Below the pieces are notes generated by a model. It saw only the letters and a list, made by a program, of their open reading frames with translations, was not told the origin of the DNA and did no database searches. 6,446 bases of DNA from Candidatus Omnitrophota bacterium (GTDB lineage Bacteria > Omnitrophota > Gorgyraeia > Kaelpiales > Kaelpiaceae): NCBI GenBank assembly GCA_028717465.1, contig JAQUNS010000037.1, positions 1 through 6,446 of the forward strand. Reading direction: 5' to 3'. The position numbers and the translations under genes were made by a program. This document shows, piece after piece, positions 1 to 6,271 of this stretch (positions are counted from its first letter, which is position 1; each line of letters begins with the position of its first letter).

Positions 1-555
1 TTTCTGAGCCGAAACCTTGCCTCTACCTTGGCACTGAGAACAGGCCTGTAGCTTGCCTGTTTTGGAACCGGTACCTGAGCAGCTTTTACATTTGGCATAA
101 GAGGAGAAGCGCAGCTCTTTTGAGGTACCCTTAACGGCATCTTTAAAGTCCAACTCTATTTTAAATTCTAAATCCCTGCCCCGCCTCGGGCCTCGGGAAG
201 AAGAATGAGAATCAAAAAAACCAAAACCTCCAAAAAGGTTTTCAAATATCGAGCCTCCGAAGCCGAGATCTGAGAATATGCTTGAAAAATCTGCTCCCCT
301 AAAAATGTCTTCCTGGGAATAATGGGAATTTATCCCGGCATGGCCGTAGATATCATATTGAGATTTCTTCTCGTCATCGGACAATACGGCATATGCTTCC
401 GAGATCTCTTTAAACCGCTCTTCAGCATCTGCCTTTTTATCTCCCGAAACCCTGTCAGGGTGATATTGCATAGCCAGCTTGCGGTAAGCCTGCTTTATTT
501 CTTCTTTAGAGGCGCTTTTAGATACTCCCAATATCTCGTAATAATCACGCTTCAT
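1..555 (-). CDS. dnaJ: Chaperone protein DnaJ, N-terminal 185 residues (3' end outside window)
   Basis: Hsp40 co-chaperone of the cytoplasm: it brings unfolded clients to DnaK and stimulates DnaK ATP hydrolysis through its J domain. The start gives MKRDYYEILGV, the canonical DnaJ N-terminus, so the ATG at 555-553 is secure. Seen in order: J domain at residues 4-70 with the HPD signature at 32-34; a Gly/Phe-rich linker at about 84-115, containing a DIF motif at 83-85; a basic serine-arginine stretch (118-127); and the start of the central zinc-binding region with two CxxCxGxG repeats (C156/C159 and C172/C175). Full DnaJ has four such repeats, so the gene is cut by the window edge, not broken. 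It is last in hrcA-grpE-dnaK-dnaJ and follows dnaK by 100 bases. No Shine-Dalgarno sequence precedes it; the upstream bases are a repeat cluster. The two zinc repeats distinguish it from CbpA-type proteins, which lack them. Confidence 0.97.
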   Translation of the reverse strand, partial: MKRDYYEILGVSKSASKEEIKQAYRKLAMQYHPDRVSGDKKADAEERFKEISEAYAVLSDDEKKSQYDIYGHAGINSHYSQEDIFRGADFSSIFSDLGFGGSIFENLFGGFGFFDSHSSSRGPRRGRDLEFKIELDFKDAVKGTSKELRFSSYAKCKSCSGTGSKTGKLQACSQCQGRGKVSAQK

Positions 556-559
556 AGAA

Positions 560-646
560 CACAGATTACACAGATTCAATCACAGATTAAAGCACAGATA
601 GGAAATCTGCGGCTATCTTGCGTGCTCCAATCTGTGGCCATCTGTG
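560..646. repeat. Cluster of CACAGATT repeats in both orientations, potential hairpin, between dnaK and dnaJ
   Basis: On the plus strand CACAGATT or CACAGATA occurs at 560-567, 569-576, 581-588 and 593-600. Inverted copies are AATCTGCG at 604-611, AATCTGTG at 629-636 and CATCTGTG at 639-646. The outer copies (560-576 against 629-646) can pair over 15 positions with a small internal mismatch, and GCACAGAT at 592-599 is perfectly complementary to 640-647. The cluster nearly fills the gap between the dnaK stop and the dnaJ start. This looks like a short intergenic palindromic repeat element; I recall similar CACAGATT strings as dispersed repeats in other bacterial genomes but cannot check that here. 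In the dnaK-dnaJ transcript it could form a hairpin influencing mRNA stability or the dnaK:dnaJ ratio, which is inference. Confidence 0.8.
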
Positions 647-655
647 CAAAAGTTA

Positions 656-2569
656 TTATTCTTCCTTGTATTCGGCATCGATTACATCATCTTTGCCTTT
701 TTTGCTTTCCCCTTCAGCCCCGCTTTGAGCTTCTGTTTGCTGCTCAGAAGAAGGCTGGGATTGAGCTTGAGTTGTTTGTTTGTACATCTCTTCAGCCAGT
801 TTGTGGGAAGATTTAATCAGCTGCTCTTTGGCATTCTTGATATCTTGCACCTCTTCAGAATTTAGTTTGCTTTTTGCTTTTTCCAAAGCGTCTTCTACCG
901 CTTTTTTATCGGAAGGGTTTATTTTATCAGCATTATCTTTTAGAGACTTCTCTGTTGAATAAACCAGGCCGTCTAGTTCGTTTCTAGCTTCGATAAGCTC
1001 TTTCTTCTTCTTGTCTTCCTCAGCATGAGCTTCTGCGTCTTTAACAAGATTTTCAACCTCTTTTTTCTCCAGACCGCTGGAAGATTCTATTCTTATCTTT
1101 CTCTCTTTTCCGGTACCTTTATCTTTGGCGGTAGCATGCAGAATGCCGTTAGCGTCTATATCGAATGTGACCTCTATCTGAGGAACACCCCTGGGTGCAG
1201 CAGGGATACCTTCCAGTATAAACCTTCCCAGAGTTCTGTTGTCTCTAGCCATGGGCCTTTCGCCCTGCAGAACATGGACTTCTACGTTGGTCTGATTATC
1301 GGCTGCCGTTGTAAATGTTTCGCTTTTCTTTGTCGGAATAGTGGTATTCCTGAGTATCAACGTTGTCATAACTCCTCCTAAGGTCTCAATTCCCAAAGAA
1401 AGAGGAGTAACGTCAAGCAGAAGTATATCTTTCACTTCGCCCACCAAGACGCCGGCCTGAACAGCAGCTCCTAAAGCAACAACCTCATCCGGATTGATGC
1501 CTTTATGAGGCTCTTTTTTGAAAAGGTCTTTGACTATCTCCTGCACTTTAGGCATCCTGGTCTGGCCGCCAACCAAAATTACTTCATCTATATCATCAGC
1601 AGACAACTTGGCATCACTAAGAGCCCGTTTGCAGGGACCGATTGTCCTCTCTAAAAGCTCTATAACGAGCGATTCTAACTTAGCCCTTGTCAATGTTACG
1701 GTAAGGTGTTTTGGCCCGGACTGATCAGCCGTAATAAACGGCAGATTTATCTCTGTCTGGACGCTGAAAGATAATTCACATTTTGCTTTTTCGGCGGCCT
1801 CTTTTAGCCTCTGCAGAGCCATCCTGTCTTGCCTTAAATCTATTCCCTGCTCTTTTTTGAATTGATCTGCCAGCCAATCGATTATCTTCTGGTCAATATT
1901 ATCTCCTCCCAGATGAGTATCTCCGGAGGTGGATTTAACTTCAAATACACCCTCTCCTATCTCCAGAATAGATACATCAAAAGTACCGCCGCCGAAATCG
2001 TATATTACAACTTTTTCTCCTTTTTTCTTGTCCAAACCATAAGCTAATGCCGCCGCAGTTGGCTCGTTTATGATCCTTAAAACTTCAAGCCCTGCAATAG
2101 CTCCGGCATCTTTAGTAGCCTGGCGCTGAGAATCATTAAAATAAGCCGGTACGGTTACAACGGCCTTGGTGATGCTCTCGCCTAAATATGCTTCGGCATC
2201 CTCTTTCAATTTTCTTAAGATCATAGCCGATATCTCAGGCGGAGAATAGACTTTATCGCCTATTTTTACTCTGGCATCTCCATTAGAAGACTCTACTACC
2301 TGATAAGGGACCATTTTCATCTCTTCGTTAACCTCTGCCTGCCTTCTGCCCATGAATCTTTTAATAGAAAAAACGGTATTTTCGGCATTGGTAACAGCCT
2401 GTCTTTTAGCCGGGCCACCGGCAAGTATCTCTCCTGATTTTGTAAAAGCAACTACAGAAGGAGTCAGGCGCGATCCCTCCTTATTAGTAATAACATTTGG
2501 TTCTCCAACGTCAAAAACAGCGATAACAGAATTAGTAGTTCCCAAGTCAATTCCTATTGCTTTAGCCAT
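656..2569 (-). CDS. dnaK: Molecular chaperone DnaK (Hsp70)
   Basis: ATP-driven cytoplasmic chaperone that binds and releases exposed hydrophobic segments with DnaJ and GrpE. The 637-residue length matches the family. The nucleotide-binding domain (about 1-380) has the phosphate-1 motif IDLGTTNS at 7-14, [11 protein letters not shown] at 168-178, the phosphate-2 motif [10 protein letters not shown] at 191-200 and VGGQTRMP at 333-340. The interdomain linker ending in LLLD (383-386) leads into [11 protein letters not shown] (386-396). The substrate-binding beta domain follows (about 390-500, with VHVLQGER at 431-438), then the helical lid (about 500-600), a Gln/Ser/Glu-rich disordered tail and the conserved [11 protein letters not shown] end. 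The segment around residues 75-100 matches the insertion found in Gram-negative DnaKs. A strong Shine-Dalgarno, AGGAGGTG at 2582-2575, lies 5 bases before the ATG. It is third gene of the CIRCE-controlled operon, 30 bases after grpE. No key residue appears lost. Confidence 0.99.
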   Translation of the reverse strand: MAKAIGIDLGTTNSVIAVFDVGEPNVITNKEGSRLTPSVVAFTKSGEILAGGPAKRQAVTNAENTVFSIKRFMGRRQAEVNEEMKMVPYQVVESSNGDARVKIGDKVYSPPEISAMILRKLKEDAEAYLGESITKAVVTVPAYFNDSQRQATKDAGAIAGLEVLRIINEPTAAALAYGLDKKKGEKVVIYDFGGGTFDVSILEIGEGVFEVKSTSGDTHLGGDNIDQKIIDWLADQFKKEQGIDLRQDRMALQRLKEAAEKAKCELSFSVQTEINLPFITADQSGPKHLTVTLTRAKLESLVIELLERTIGPCKRALSDAKLSADDIDEVILVGGQTRMPKVQEIVKDLFKKEPHKGINPDEVVALGAAVQAGVLVGEVKDILLLDVTPLSLGIETLGGVMTTLILRNTTIPTKKSETFTTAADNQTNVEVHVLQGERPMARDNRTLGRFILEGIPAAPRGVPQIEVTFDIDANGILHATAKDKGTGKERKIRIESSSGLEKKEVENLVKDAEAHAEEDKKKKELIEARNELDGLVYSTEKSLKDNADKINPSDKKAVEDALEKAKSKLNSEEVQDIKNAKEQLIKSSHKLAEEMYKQTTQAQSQPSSEQQTEAQSGAEGESKKGKDDVIDAEYKEE

Positions 2570-2574
2570 TTTAA

Positions 2575-2582
2575 CACCTCCT
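2575..2582 (-). promoter_or_regulatory. Strong Shine-Dalgarno sequence of dnaK
   Basis: AGGAGGTG is an eight-base match to the anti-Shine-Dalgarno end of 16S rRNA and sits 5 bases before the dnaK ATG. It is the best ribosome binding site in the operon, in keeping with DnaK being needed in greater amount than GrpE or DnaJ. It contrasts sharply with dnaJ, which has none. Confidence 0.9.
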
Positions 2583-2599
2583 AATGAGTTGAATTAAAT

Positions 2600-3193
2600 T
2601 CACTCTTCCGACTGTCCATCTTCCTGTCCTTCATCATTAGTTTCAATGCTGTTATCCGATTTGCCCTTTGAGACTCTTACCATGGCAGGCCTTATCAATA
2701 TATCTTTAAATTTATAGCCCGGCCTTAAGACTTCAATGATTTTATTTTCTTCAACGTCATCATGCTGTTCATAACCAACCGCTTCCTGGCAAAAAGGATC
2801 GAAATCGCACCCAACAATATCATTTATTTTCTGCAAGCCATGTTTGCCTAAAATATTATTAAACTCTTTATAAATTATAACTACTCCCTGCTCAAACTCG
2901 TCCTTATCCTTGGGCAAAATCTTCATTGCATTCTCGAAATGGTCTAAGACAGGAATTATCGCTTTTATCAATTCAGCCTGAGCATATACAAATAGCTCTT
3001 CTTTTTCTTTCAACCACTTCTTTTTGGCATTATCCAGTTCAGCCGCAGTCCTTAACCAGCTGTCTTTTGCGCTTTGAAGTTCTTTTTCTAACTTCTGCAT
3101 GTCCGCATTCTGAGGCTGTTCCGAAAGAATGCCCTCATCAGAACCGTTTGCAGTTTCCTGGCCTGGTTTTAAATCATTATTATCTTTATCCAT
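2600..3193 (-). CDS. grpE: Nucleotide exchange factor GrpE
   Basis: Co-chaperone that opens the DnaK nucleotide-binding cleft to release ADP; it acts as a cytoplasmic dimer and often as a thermosensor. The ATG at 3193 gives 197 residues, normal for the family. Seen: an acidic disordered N-terminus (1-30); a long charged helix expected to form the coiled-coil dimer stalk (about 32-75, with the family-like AELDNAKKKW segment); the PVLDHFENAM four-helix-bundle region; then the beta-wing domain with FDP, EAV, IIEVLRPGY and the closing ILIRPAMVRVSKG. The tail is again acidic. Where most GrpEs have HEAV after the FDP motif, this one has QEAV. A TTG one codon upstream (3196) is possible, but AAGGGG at 3205-3200 is better spaced for the ATG (6 bases). 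The gene follows hrcA by 12 bases, so its ribosome binding site lies against the hrcA stop and translational coupling is likely. Confidence 0.97.
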   Translation of the reverse strand: MDKDNNDLKPGQETANGSDEGILSEQPQNADMQKLEKELQSAKDSWLRTAAELDNAKKKWLKEKEELFVYAQAELIKAIIPVLDHFENAMKILPKDKDEFEQGVVIIYKEFNNILGKHGLQKINDIVGCDFDPFCQEAVGYEQHDDVEENKIIEVLRPGYKFKDILIRPAMVRVSKGKSDNSIETNDEGQEDGQSEE

Positions 3194-3205
3194 CAAGTAC
3201 CCCTT

Positions 3206-4252
3206 TTAGAATATCGCACTTTCCAAAGCTTGAGTTAAAACATCTGAAACGTACTTTACCACTGATATTGTACGGCCATAGGGCAATCTTGTAGGCCCTA
3301 AAACTCCTATAGCACCCAAAACCCTGTTTTTCATGCCGTATTTGGAACTGATAATACAGCAGTTTTCCAGATTATATGAAACATCCTCTCTGCCTATATG
3401 GATATTGACATCGGATCCTTTGATGTCTGCCTCCAAAATTTTAACCAGGGGAGAATCTTTGTCCAGTAAGCCCATTATATGATGCAATAAAACAGCATCC
3501 TGAAACTCAGGGTACTGGATTATCCTGCCGACTCCAAAATGCATAAATGTCTTTTCTTCCATATTTTCAAGTGATTTAATAAGCAGATTGAATAAAGAAG
3601 AAAAAACATGGTAAGAAGAATTTCCGGATAACAGCATGCTGTTTTTTATCTTGCTGCTGATATCATAAACAGAATGGCCCTTCAACTCTCTGTTTACAAA
3701 ATTAAGAAAATTAGCCAGCTTTTCTATGGAAGGCATGTTCTCATTCTCTATGAACAGATGCAAAACATCTCCGTTATCGGCCACAATTATAAATAATATT
3801 TTAAACCTGTTAATATAAATAAGATCGATTTTTTCAACAAATATATTTTTTATCCTATAATGCAGCAGCATGGACATCTGCTGGGTATAGTCGGATATTA
3901 CATTAAGTGCGTTTTCTAATAAACGGCCTACCTCATCCCACTGGGTATTGATTATCCTCATCAATATTTTTTTCTTTTCTGACGGAGCGAGCTGCTCTTC
4001 GTCCATTACCATGTCGACATAATACCTGTAACCCTTATCGGTCGGGATTCTGCCCGAAGAAGTATGCAGGTGGGTCAAATAGCCCAAATCTTCTAACTCG
4101 GCCATGATATTCCTTACTGTAGCCGGAGAAATATCTAATCTATATTTATAGACCAGAGCCTTAGAAGCTACAGGCATGGCTGTATCTATATAGGTTTTGA
4201 TAATGCCCGTAAGAATCTTCCTGCGCCTGTCTTCTCTGTTATCTTTTACCAA
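3206..4252 (-). CDS. hrcA: Heat-inducible transcription repressor HrcA
   Basis: Repressor of class I heat-shock genes: it binds CIRCE and in studied species loses activity when GroEL is titrated by unfolded protein. From the TTG at 4252 it has 348 residues, typical of the family. The N-terminal winged helix spans about residues 8-80, with the recognition segment ISPATVRNIMAELEDLGYL (41-59) followed by HTSSGRIPTDKGYRYYVD (63-80), both hallmarks of HrcA. The middle is the GAF-like and inserted dimerisation region. The C-terminus has IHIGRED, then GVLGPTRLPYG and a final helix. The open frame extends to a GTG at 4273, but that codon lies inside the CIRCE arm near the expected transcription start. 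AGAGGTG at 4265-4259 is placed 6 bases before the TTG, so I prefer the TTG. First gene of its operon and probably autoregulated by the adjacent CIRCE. Confidence 0.97.
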   Translation of the reverse strand: MVKDNREDRRRKILTGIIKTYIDTAMPVASKALVYKYRLDISPATVRNIMAELEDLGYLTHLHTSSGRIPTDKGYRYYVDMVMDEEQLAPSEKKKILMRIINTQWDEVGRLLENALNVISDYTQQMSMLLHYRIKNIFVEKIDLIYINRFKILFIIVADNGDVLHLFIENENMPSIEKLANFLNFVNRELKGHSVYDISSKIKNSMLLSGNSSYHVFSSLFNLLIKSLENMEEKTFMHFGVGRIIQYPEFQDAVLLHHIMGLLDKDSPLVKILEADIKGSDVNIHIGREDVSYNLENCCIISSKYGMKNRVLGAIGVLGPTRLPYGRTISVVKYVSDVLTQALESAIF

Positions 4253-4258
4253 TCTAAG

Positions 4259-4265
4259 CACCTCT
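4259..4265 (-). promoter_or_regulatory. Shine-Dalgarno sequence deciding the hrcA start
   Basis: AGAGGTG lies 6 bases upstream of the TTG at 4252-4250 and just downstream of the CIRCE left arm. Neither alternative in-frame GTG (4273, or 4261, which overlaps this site) has a comparable site at the right distance. It therefore supports the TTG start of hrcA. Confidence 0.7.
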
Positions 4266-4266
4266 T

Positions 4267-4293
4267 TTAGCACTCTTTTATTTTGAGTGCTAA
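4267..4293 (-). promoter_or_regulatory. CIRCE operator (HrcA binding site)
   Basis: A perfect match to the CIRCE consensus: TTAGCACTC at 4267-4275, a 9-base spacer of T and A only, and GAGTGCTAA at 4285-4293. It directly abuts the -10 box of the promoter and should cover the transcription start, so bound HrcA would block initiation of hrcA-grpE-dnaK-dnaJ. As part of the 5' leader RNA it could also fold into a hairpin, an effect described for CIRCE in other bacteria. The presence of hrcA immediately downstream makes the call very secure. Confidence 0.98.
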
Positions 4294-4322
4294 ATATTAC
4301 AACATCAGGATATCTTTGTCAA
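4294..4322 (-). promoter_or_regulatory. Sigma-70/sigma-A type promoter of the hrcA operon
   Basis: Reading the minus strand, the -35 box is a perfect TTGACA (4322-4317), the spacer is exactly 17 bases, and the -10 box is TAATAT (4299-4294, four of six matches to TATAAT). AT-rich sequence lies upstream. The expected start of transcription, about 7 bases past the -10 box, falls inside CIRCE near 4287. This is the housekeeping-promoter-plus-CIRCE design, so control is by derepression and no heat-shock sigma factor is needed. Confidence 0.85.
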
Positions 4323-4342
4323 GGGACAATATTATAATTTGT

Positions 4343-4366
4343 AAACTGTGAACAGAAAACTGTGAA
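4343..4366. repeat. Short tandem direct repeat AAACTGTGAA
   Basis: AAACTGTGAA is present twice in the plus-strand sequence, at 4343-4352 and 4357-4366, giving a 14-base period, in the AT-rich spacer between the HAD gene and the hrcA promoter. It lies about 20 bases upstream of the -35 box. It might be a fragment of a dispersed repeat or a regulator site; nothing here identifies it. Confidence 0.5.
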
Positions 4367-4392
4367 ATGTAAAAACAAAACAAGGAAAACAG

Positions 4393-4416
4393 AAAAAACT
4401 AAAGAAGATTCTTTAG
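4393..4416 (-). terminator. Possible weak intrinsic terminator overlapping the HAD stop codon
   Basis: CTAAAGAA (4399-4406) and TTCTTTAG (4409-4416) are perfect inverted copies around two bases, allowing a stem of about 7 pairs with a 4-base loop. On the minus strand the stem ends with the TAG stop codon of the HAD gene and is followed at once by six T (4398-4393) and further T-rich sequence. Position and U-tract fit a rho-independent terminator separating the upstream genes from the hrcA promoter. The stem has only two G-C pairs, so it may be inefficient. Confidence 0.4.
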
Positions 4417-5052
4417 CTCTATTAAACTGCCTATAACAGCATAGGGATTTTTATTTTCCAAGTCTTTCCTGGGGCTTGTGCCGGTAGCAATTGCTATCGC
4501 AATTATCCCGGCATTTTCAGCCGTCTGGATATCTATAGTCATATCGCCCACATAAACAGATTTTTCAAGTTCTACATTCAAATCTTTAGCTATCTTTAAA
4601 ACCATATCCGGAGCAGGCTTTAAAACATCTATTTCATCGGCGCAGATAACATAATCAAAAAAAATGCTTATGCCCAGGTTTTTCAAAATAATTCCGGCAA
4701 AAGCGGCCGGCCGGTTACTTGCCAAAGCAACGAAATAGCCTTTAGATTTAAGGTAATTCAGTATATCTTCTGCAAAAGGCATAAGCTTGGCATGTTCCAG
4801 TAAAGTTTTAGCGTGTTCCTGCCTGTAAATTTCAAGCGCCCTTTCCGCTTCATCGGAAGAAAAATAACTCTTTATTAAATTTTTATCACCCCAGCCTACG
4901 GCTGATTTTACCTCATTATATCCGACCGGCTCACGGTTAAAATGCACTCTTACTGCATTAAGGGCTTTCTCTATAGCGCTGTAAGCATCCACTAAAGTGC
5001 CGTCTAAATCAAAAATAACAAGCTTAGCTTCTAACGGTCTTTTTATGCTCAT
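4399..5052 (-). CDS. HAD-superfamily hydrolase, phosphoglycolate phosphatase-like
   Basis: Haloacid dehalogenase-type phosphatase of 217 residues, most like the Gph/beta-phosphoglucomutase branch with a helical cap. All four catalytic motifs are visible: motif I DLDGTLVD with nucleophile D15 and acid/base D17; motif II Ser112 in LASN; motif III Lys145 in LKPAPD; motif IV GDMTID with D170 and D174 binding magnesium. Residues about 20-90 form the C1-type cap that sets specificity. There is no signal peptide, so it is cytoplasmic. The ATG at 5052 is preceded by AGGATGG at 5069-5063, about 10 bases away. It starts 53 bases after the epimerase gene and probably shares its transcript. The substrate cannot be read from sequence: phosphoglycolate, a sugar phosphate or a nucleotide are all possible. 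The epimerase neighbour mildly favours a sugar phosphate. Confidence 0.9.
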   Translation of the reverse strand: MSIKRPLEAKLVIFDLDGTLVDAYSAIEKALNAVRVHFNREPVGYNEVKSAVGWGDKNLIKSYFSSDEAERALEIYRQEHAKTLLEHAKLMPFAEDILNYLKSKGYFVALASNRPAAFAGIILKNLGISIFFDYVICADEIDVLKPAPDMVLKIAKDLNVELEKSVYVGDMTIDIQTAENAGIIAIAIATGTSPRKDLENKNPYAVIGSLIELKNLL

Positions 5053-5105
5053 ATTAATAAAACCATCCTAATATTAAATAAAAAAGGTTAACCCCGCGGC
5101 TTTAC

Positions 5106-6221
5106 TTAGAATTTGACTAAATTCTTATCAGCCAGCTCATCAAGCGCCTTGTTGAACATATCAAAGGAAGGCTCATTATTCGCCCAGCATACCAGCTCTT
5201 TCAAGCCTTCTGTTAGCTCCACTTCAGGCTGCCAATTCAAAACGGCTTTGGCTTTAGCTGTATCAGCGTAACAGTGCCTTATGTCCCCTTTGCGATACCC
5301 GCCTACAACTTTAGGCTTGATATCTTTGCCCAACAAACCGGATAAAAGAACAGCCATATCTTTTATGGCTATCGGCTTAGAGCTGCCCAGATTGCATATT
5401 TGATAATCAGAACTTTTAAGTTCCAGTGCCTGGATAGACGCCCGGACTATATCTTTAACAGATACAAAATCCCTGCTCTGCAACCCGTCTTCAAAAATAA
5501 CCGGGGAACTGCTGTTTTTCAGCCTGGAGATAAATATGGCAGCCACGCCGGTATAAGGGTTAGAGAGAGACTGCCTGCTGCCGTAAACATTGAAAAATCT
5601 AAGCGAAACTACGGGAACACCGTAGGTTCTTCCGGAGATAATAGATATATCTTCCTGTATTTTTTTGCTTAAAGCATATGTTGAATTCGGACAGAACAGC
5701 GTATCTTCTGTTGTCGGGATAGGCCGGACTATCTCTTTACAATTTGGGCAATACAACTGCCAATCTTTATTTTTAAGCTGAAAATCTTCTCTTAATTGCG
5801 GCTTGACTGTGCCGCATTTTGCGCACAAACAGAGCCCTTCTCCGTAGCTGGACATGGAAGAGCTTATAATGACTTTTTTTATTCTGTTTTTATTATTGGC
5901 TATTATGTCCCAGAGATTGGCCGTACCGAGGCTGTTAACTTCCATATATTTTCTTATTTGATATTGGGACTGCCCAACCCCAACCATAGAAGCAAAGTGA
6001 AATACTGCCTCTACTCCGGACAATGCCTTTCTAAAAGCATCATAATCACGTATATCATCGTAAATATAGCTGGCATGCTTGTTAAGATAGCCGGGCTTTC
6101 TGCCGCCGTGCACCTGTTGCTCCAGATTGTCATAGACTGTAACACTATAGCCCTGCTGAATTAAGCTATCTACAAGATGCGAACCGATAAATCCGGCTCC
6201 GCCAGTAACAAGAACATTCAT
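5106..6221 (-). CDS. NAD-dependent sugar-nucleotide epimerase with zinc-ribbon-like insertion, dTDP-L-rhamnose 4-epimerase-like
   Basis: Extended short-chain dehydrogenase/reductase of 371 residues, cytoplasmic, acting on a nucleotide sugar for surface polysaccharide synthesis. The Rossmann dinucleotide motif TGGAGFIG is at residues 6-13, and Asp31 at the end of the second strand suggests NAD. The active site has SSSMSSYGEG (120-129), which supplies the catalytic serine, and Tyr182-x3-Lys186. RFFNVYGSRQ (208-217) and RDFVSVKDIV (250-259) are substrate-domain motifs. Between the serine motif and Tyr182 lies an insertion with CxxC pairs C133/C136 and C158/C161 plus C131, which looks like a zinc ribbon. 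From memory, this arrangement with the SSMSxYGEG motif marks the dTDP-L-rhamnose 4-epimerase group, but specificity is not proven. GGAGG at 6232-6228 sits 6 bases before the ATG. It lies 50 bases after the ABC ATPase gene and 53 before the HAD gene. Confidence 0.88.
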   Translation of the reverse strand: MNVLVTGGAGFIGSHLVDSLIQQGYSVTVYDNLEQQVHGGRKPGYLNKHASYIYDDIRDYDAFRKALSGVEAVFHFASMVGVGQSQYQIRKYMEVNSLGTANLWDIIANNKNRIKKVIISSSMSSYGEGLCLCAKCGTVKPQLREDFQLKNKDWQLYCPNCKEIVRPIPTTEDTLFCPNSTYALSKKIQEDISIISGRTYGVPVVSLRFFNVYGSRQSLSNPYTGVAAIFISRLKNSSSPVIFEDGLQSRDFVSVKDIVRASIQALELKSSDYQICNLGSSKPIAIKDMAVLLSGLLGKDIKPKVVGGYRKGDIRHCYADTAKAKAVLNWQPEVELTEGLKELVCWANNEPSFDMFNKALDELADKNLVKF

Positions 6222-6257
6222 GATTTTCCTCCGATAACATTAAAATCAAAATAAATC

Positions 6258-6271
6258 AGTAATATATTACT
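6258..6271. repeat. 14-base perfect palindrome AGTAATATATTACT between the ABC and epimerase genes
   Basis: The sequence equals its own reverse complement over 14 bases and starts directly next to the stop codon of the ABC ATPase gene, about 37 bases upstream of the epimerase ATG. It could be a site for a dimeric regulator, but it is made almost wholly of A and T, so chance is a serious alternative. No convincing promoter is seen beside it. Confidence 0.35.

Noticed and set aside
560..646. CRISPR array
   Set aside because: The repeat units are only 8 bases, occur in both orientations and have spacers of 1-4 bases for most copies, which does not fit a CRISPR array; no cas genes are present.
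322..816. Plus-strand open frame of 164 codons over the dnaJ start, the repeat cluster and the dnaK end
   Set aside because: It overlaps two certain genes on the other strand, its translation is low-complexity Leu/Phe/Ile-rich with no recognisable domain, and no ribosome binding site precedes it.
644..2597. Several plus-strand open frames antisense to dnaK
   Set aside because: They mirror a highly conserved minus-strand gene; long antisense frames over dnaK are a known by-product of its codon usage.
2926..3294. Plus-strand frame across grpE and the hrcA end
   Set aside because: Antisense to two secure genes, with no conserved motif or ribosome binding site.
4331..4336. TATAAT on the minus strand upstream of the hrcA promoter as a second -10 box
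   Set aside because: No acceptable -35 box lies 16-18 bases upstream, and the TTGACA/TAATAT pair next to CIRCE is much better.
5070..5105. Possible terminator after the epimerase: CCGCGG and GGTTAACC palindromes before a T6 run on the minus strand
   Set aside because: Both palindromes lack a loop and cannot form a stable stem, so no usable terminator hairpin is present; read-through into the HAD gene seems more likely.
5400..6164. Two plus-strand frames antisense to the epimerase
   Set aside because: The minus-strand frame has complete epimerase motifs over the same interval, so these are shadows.
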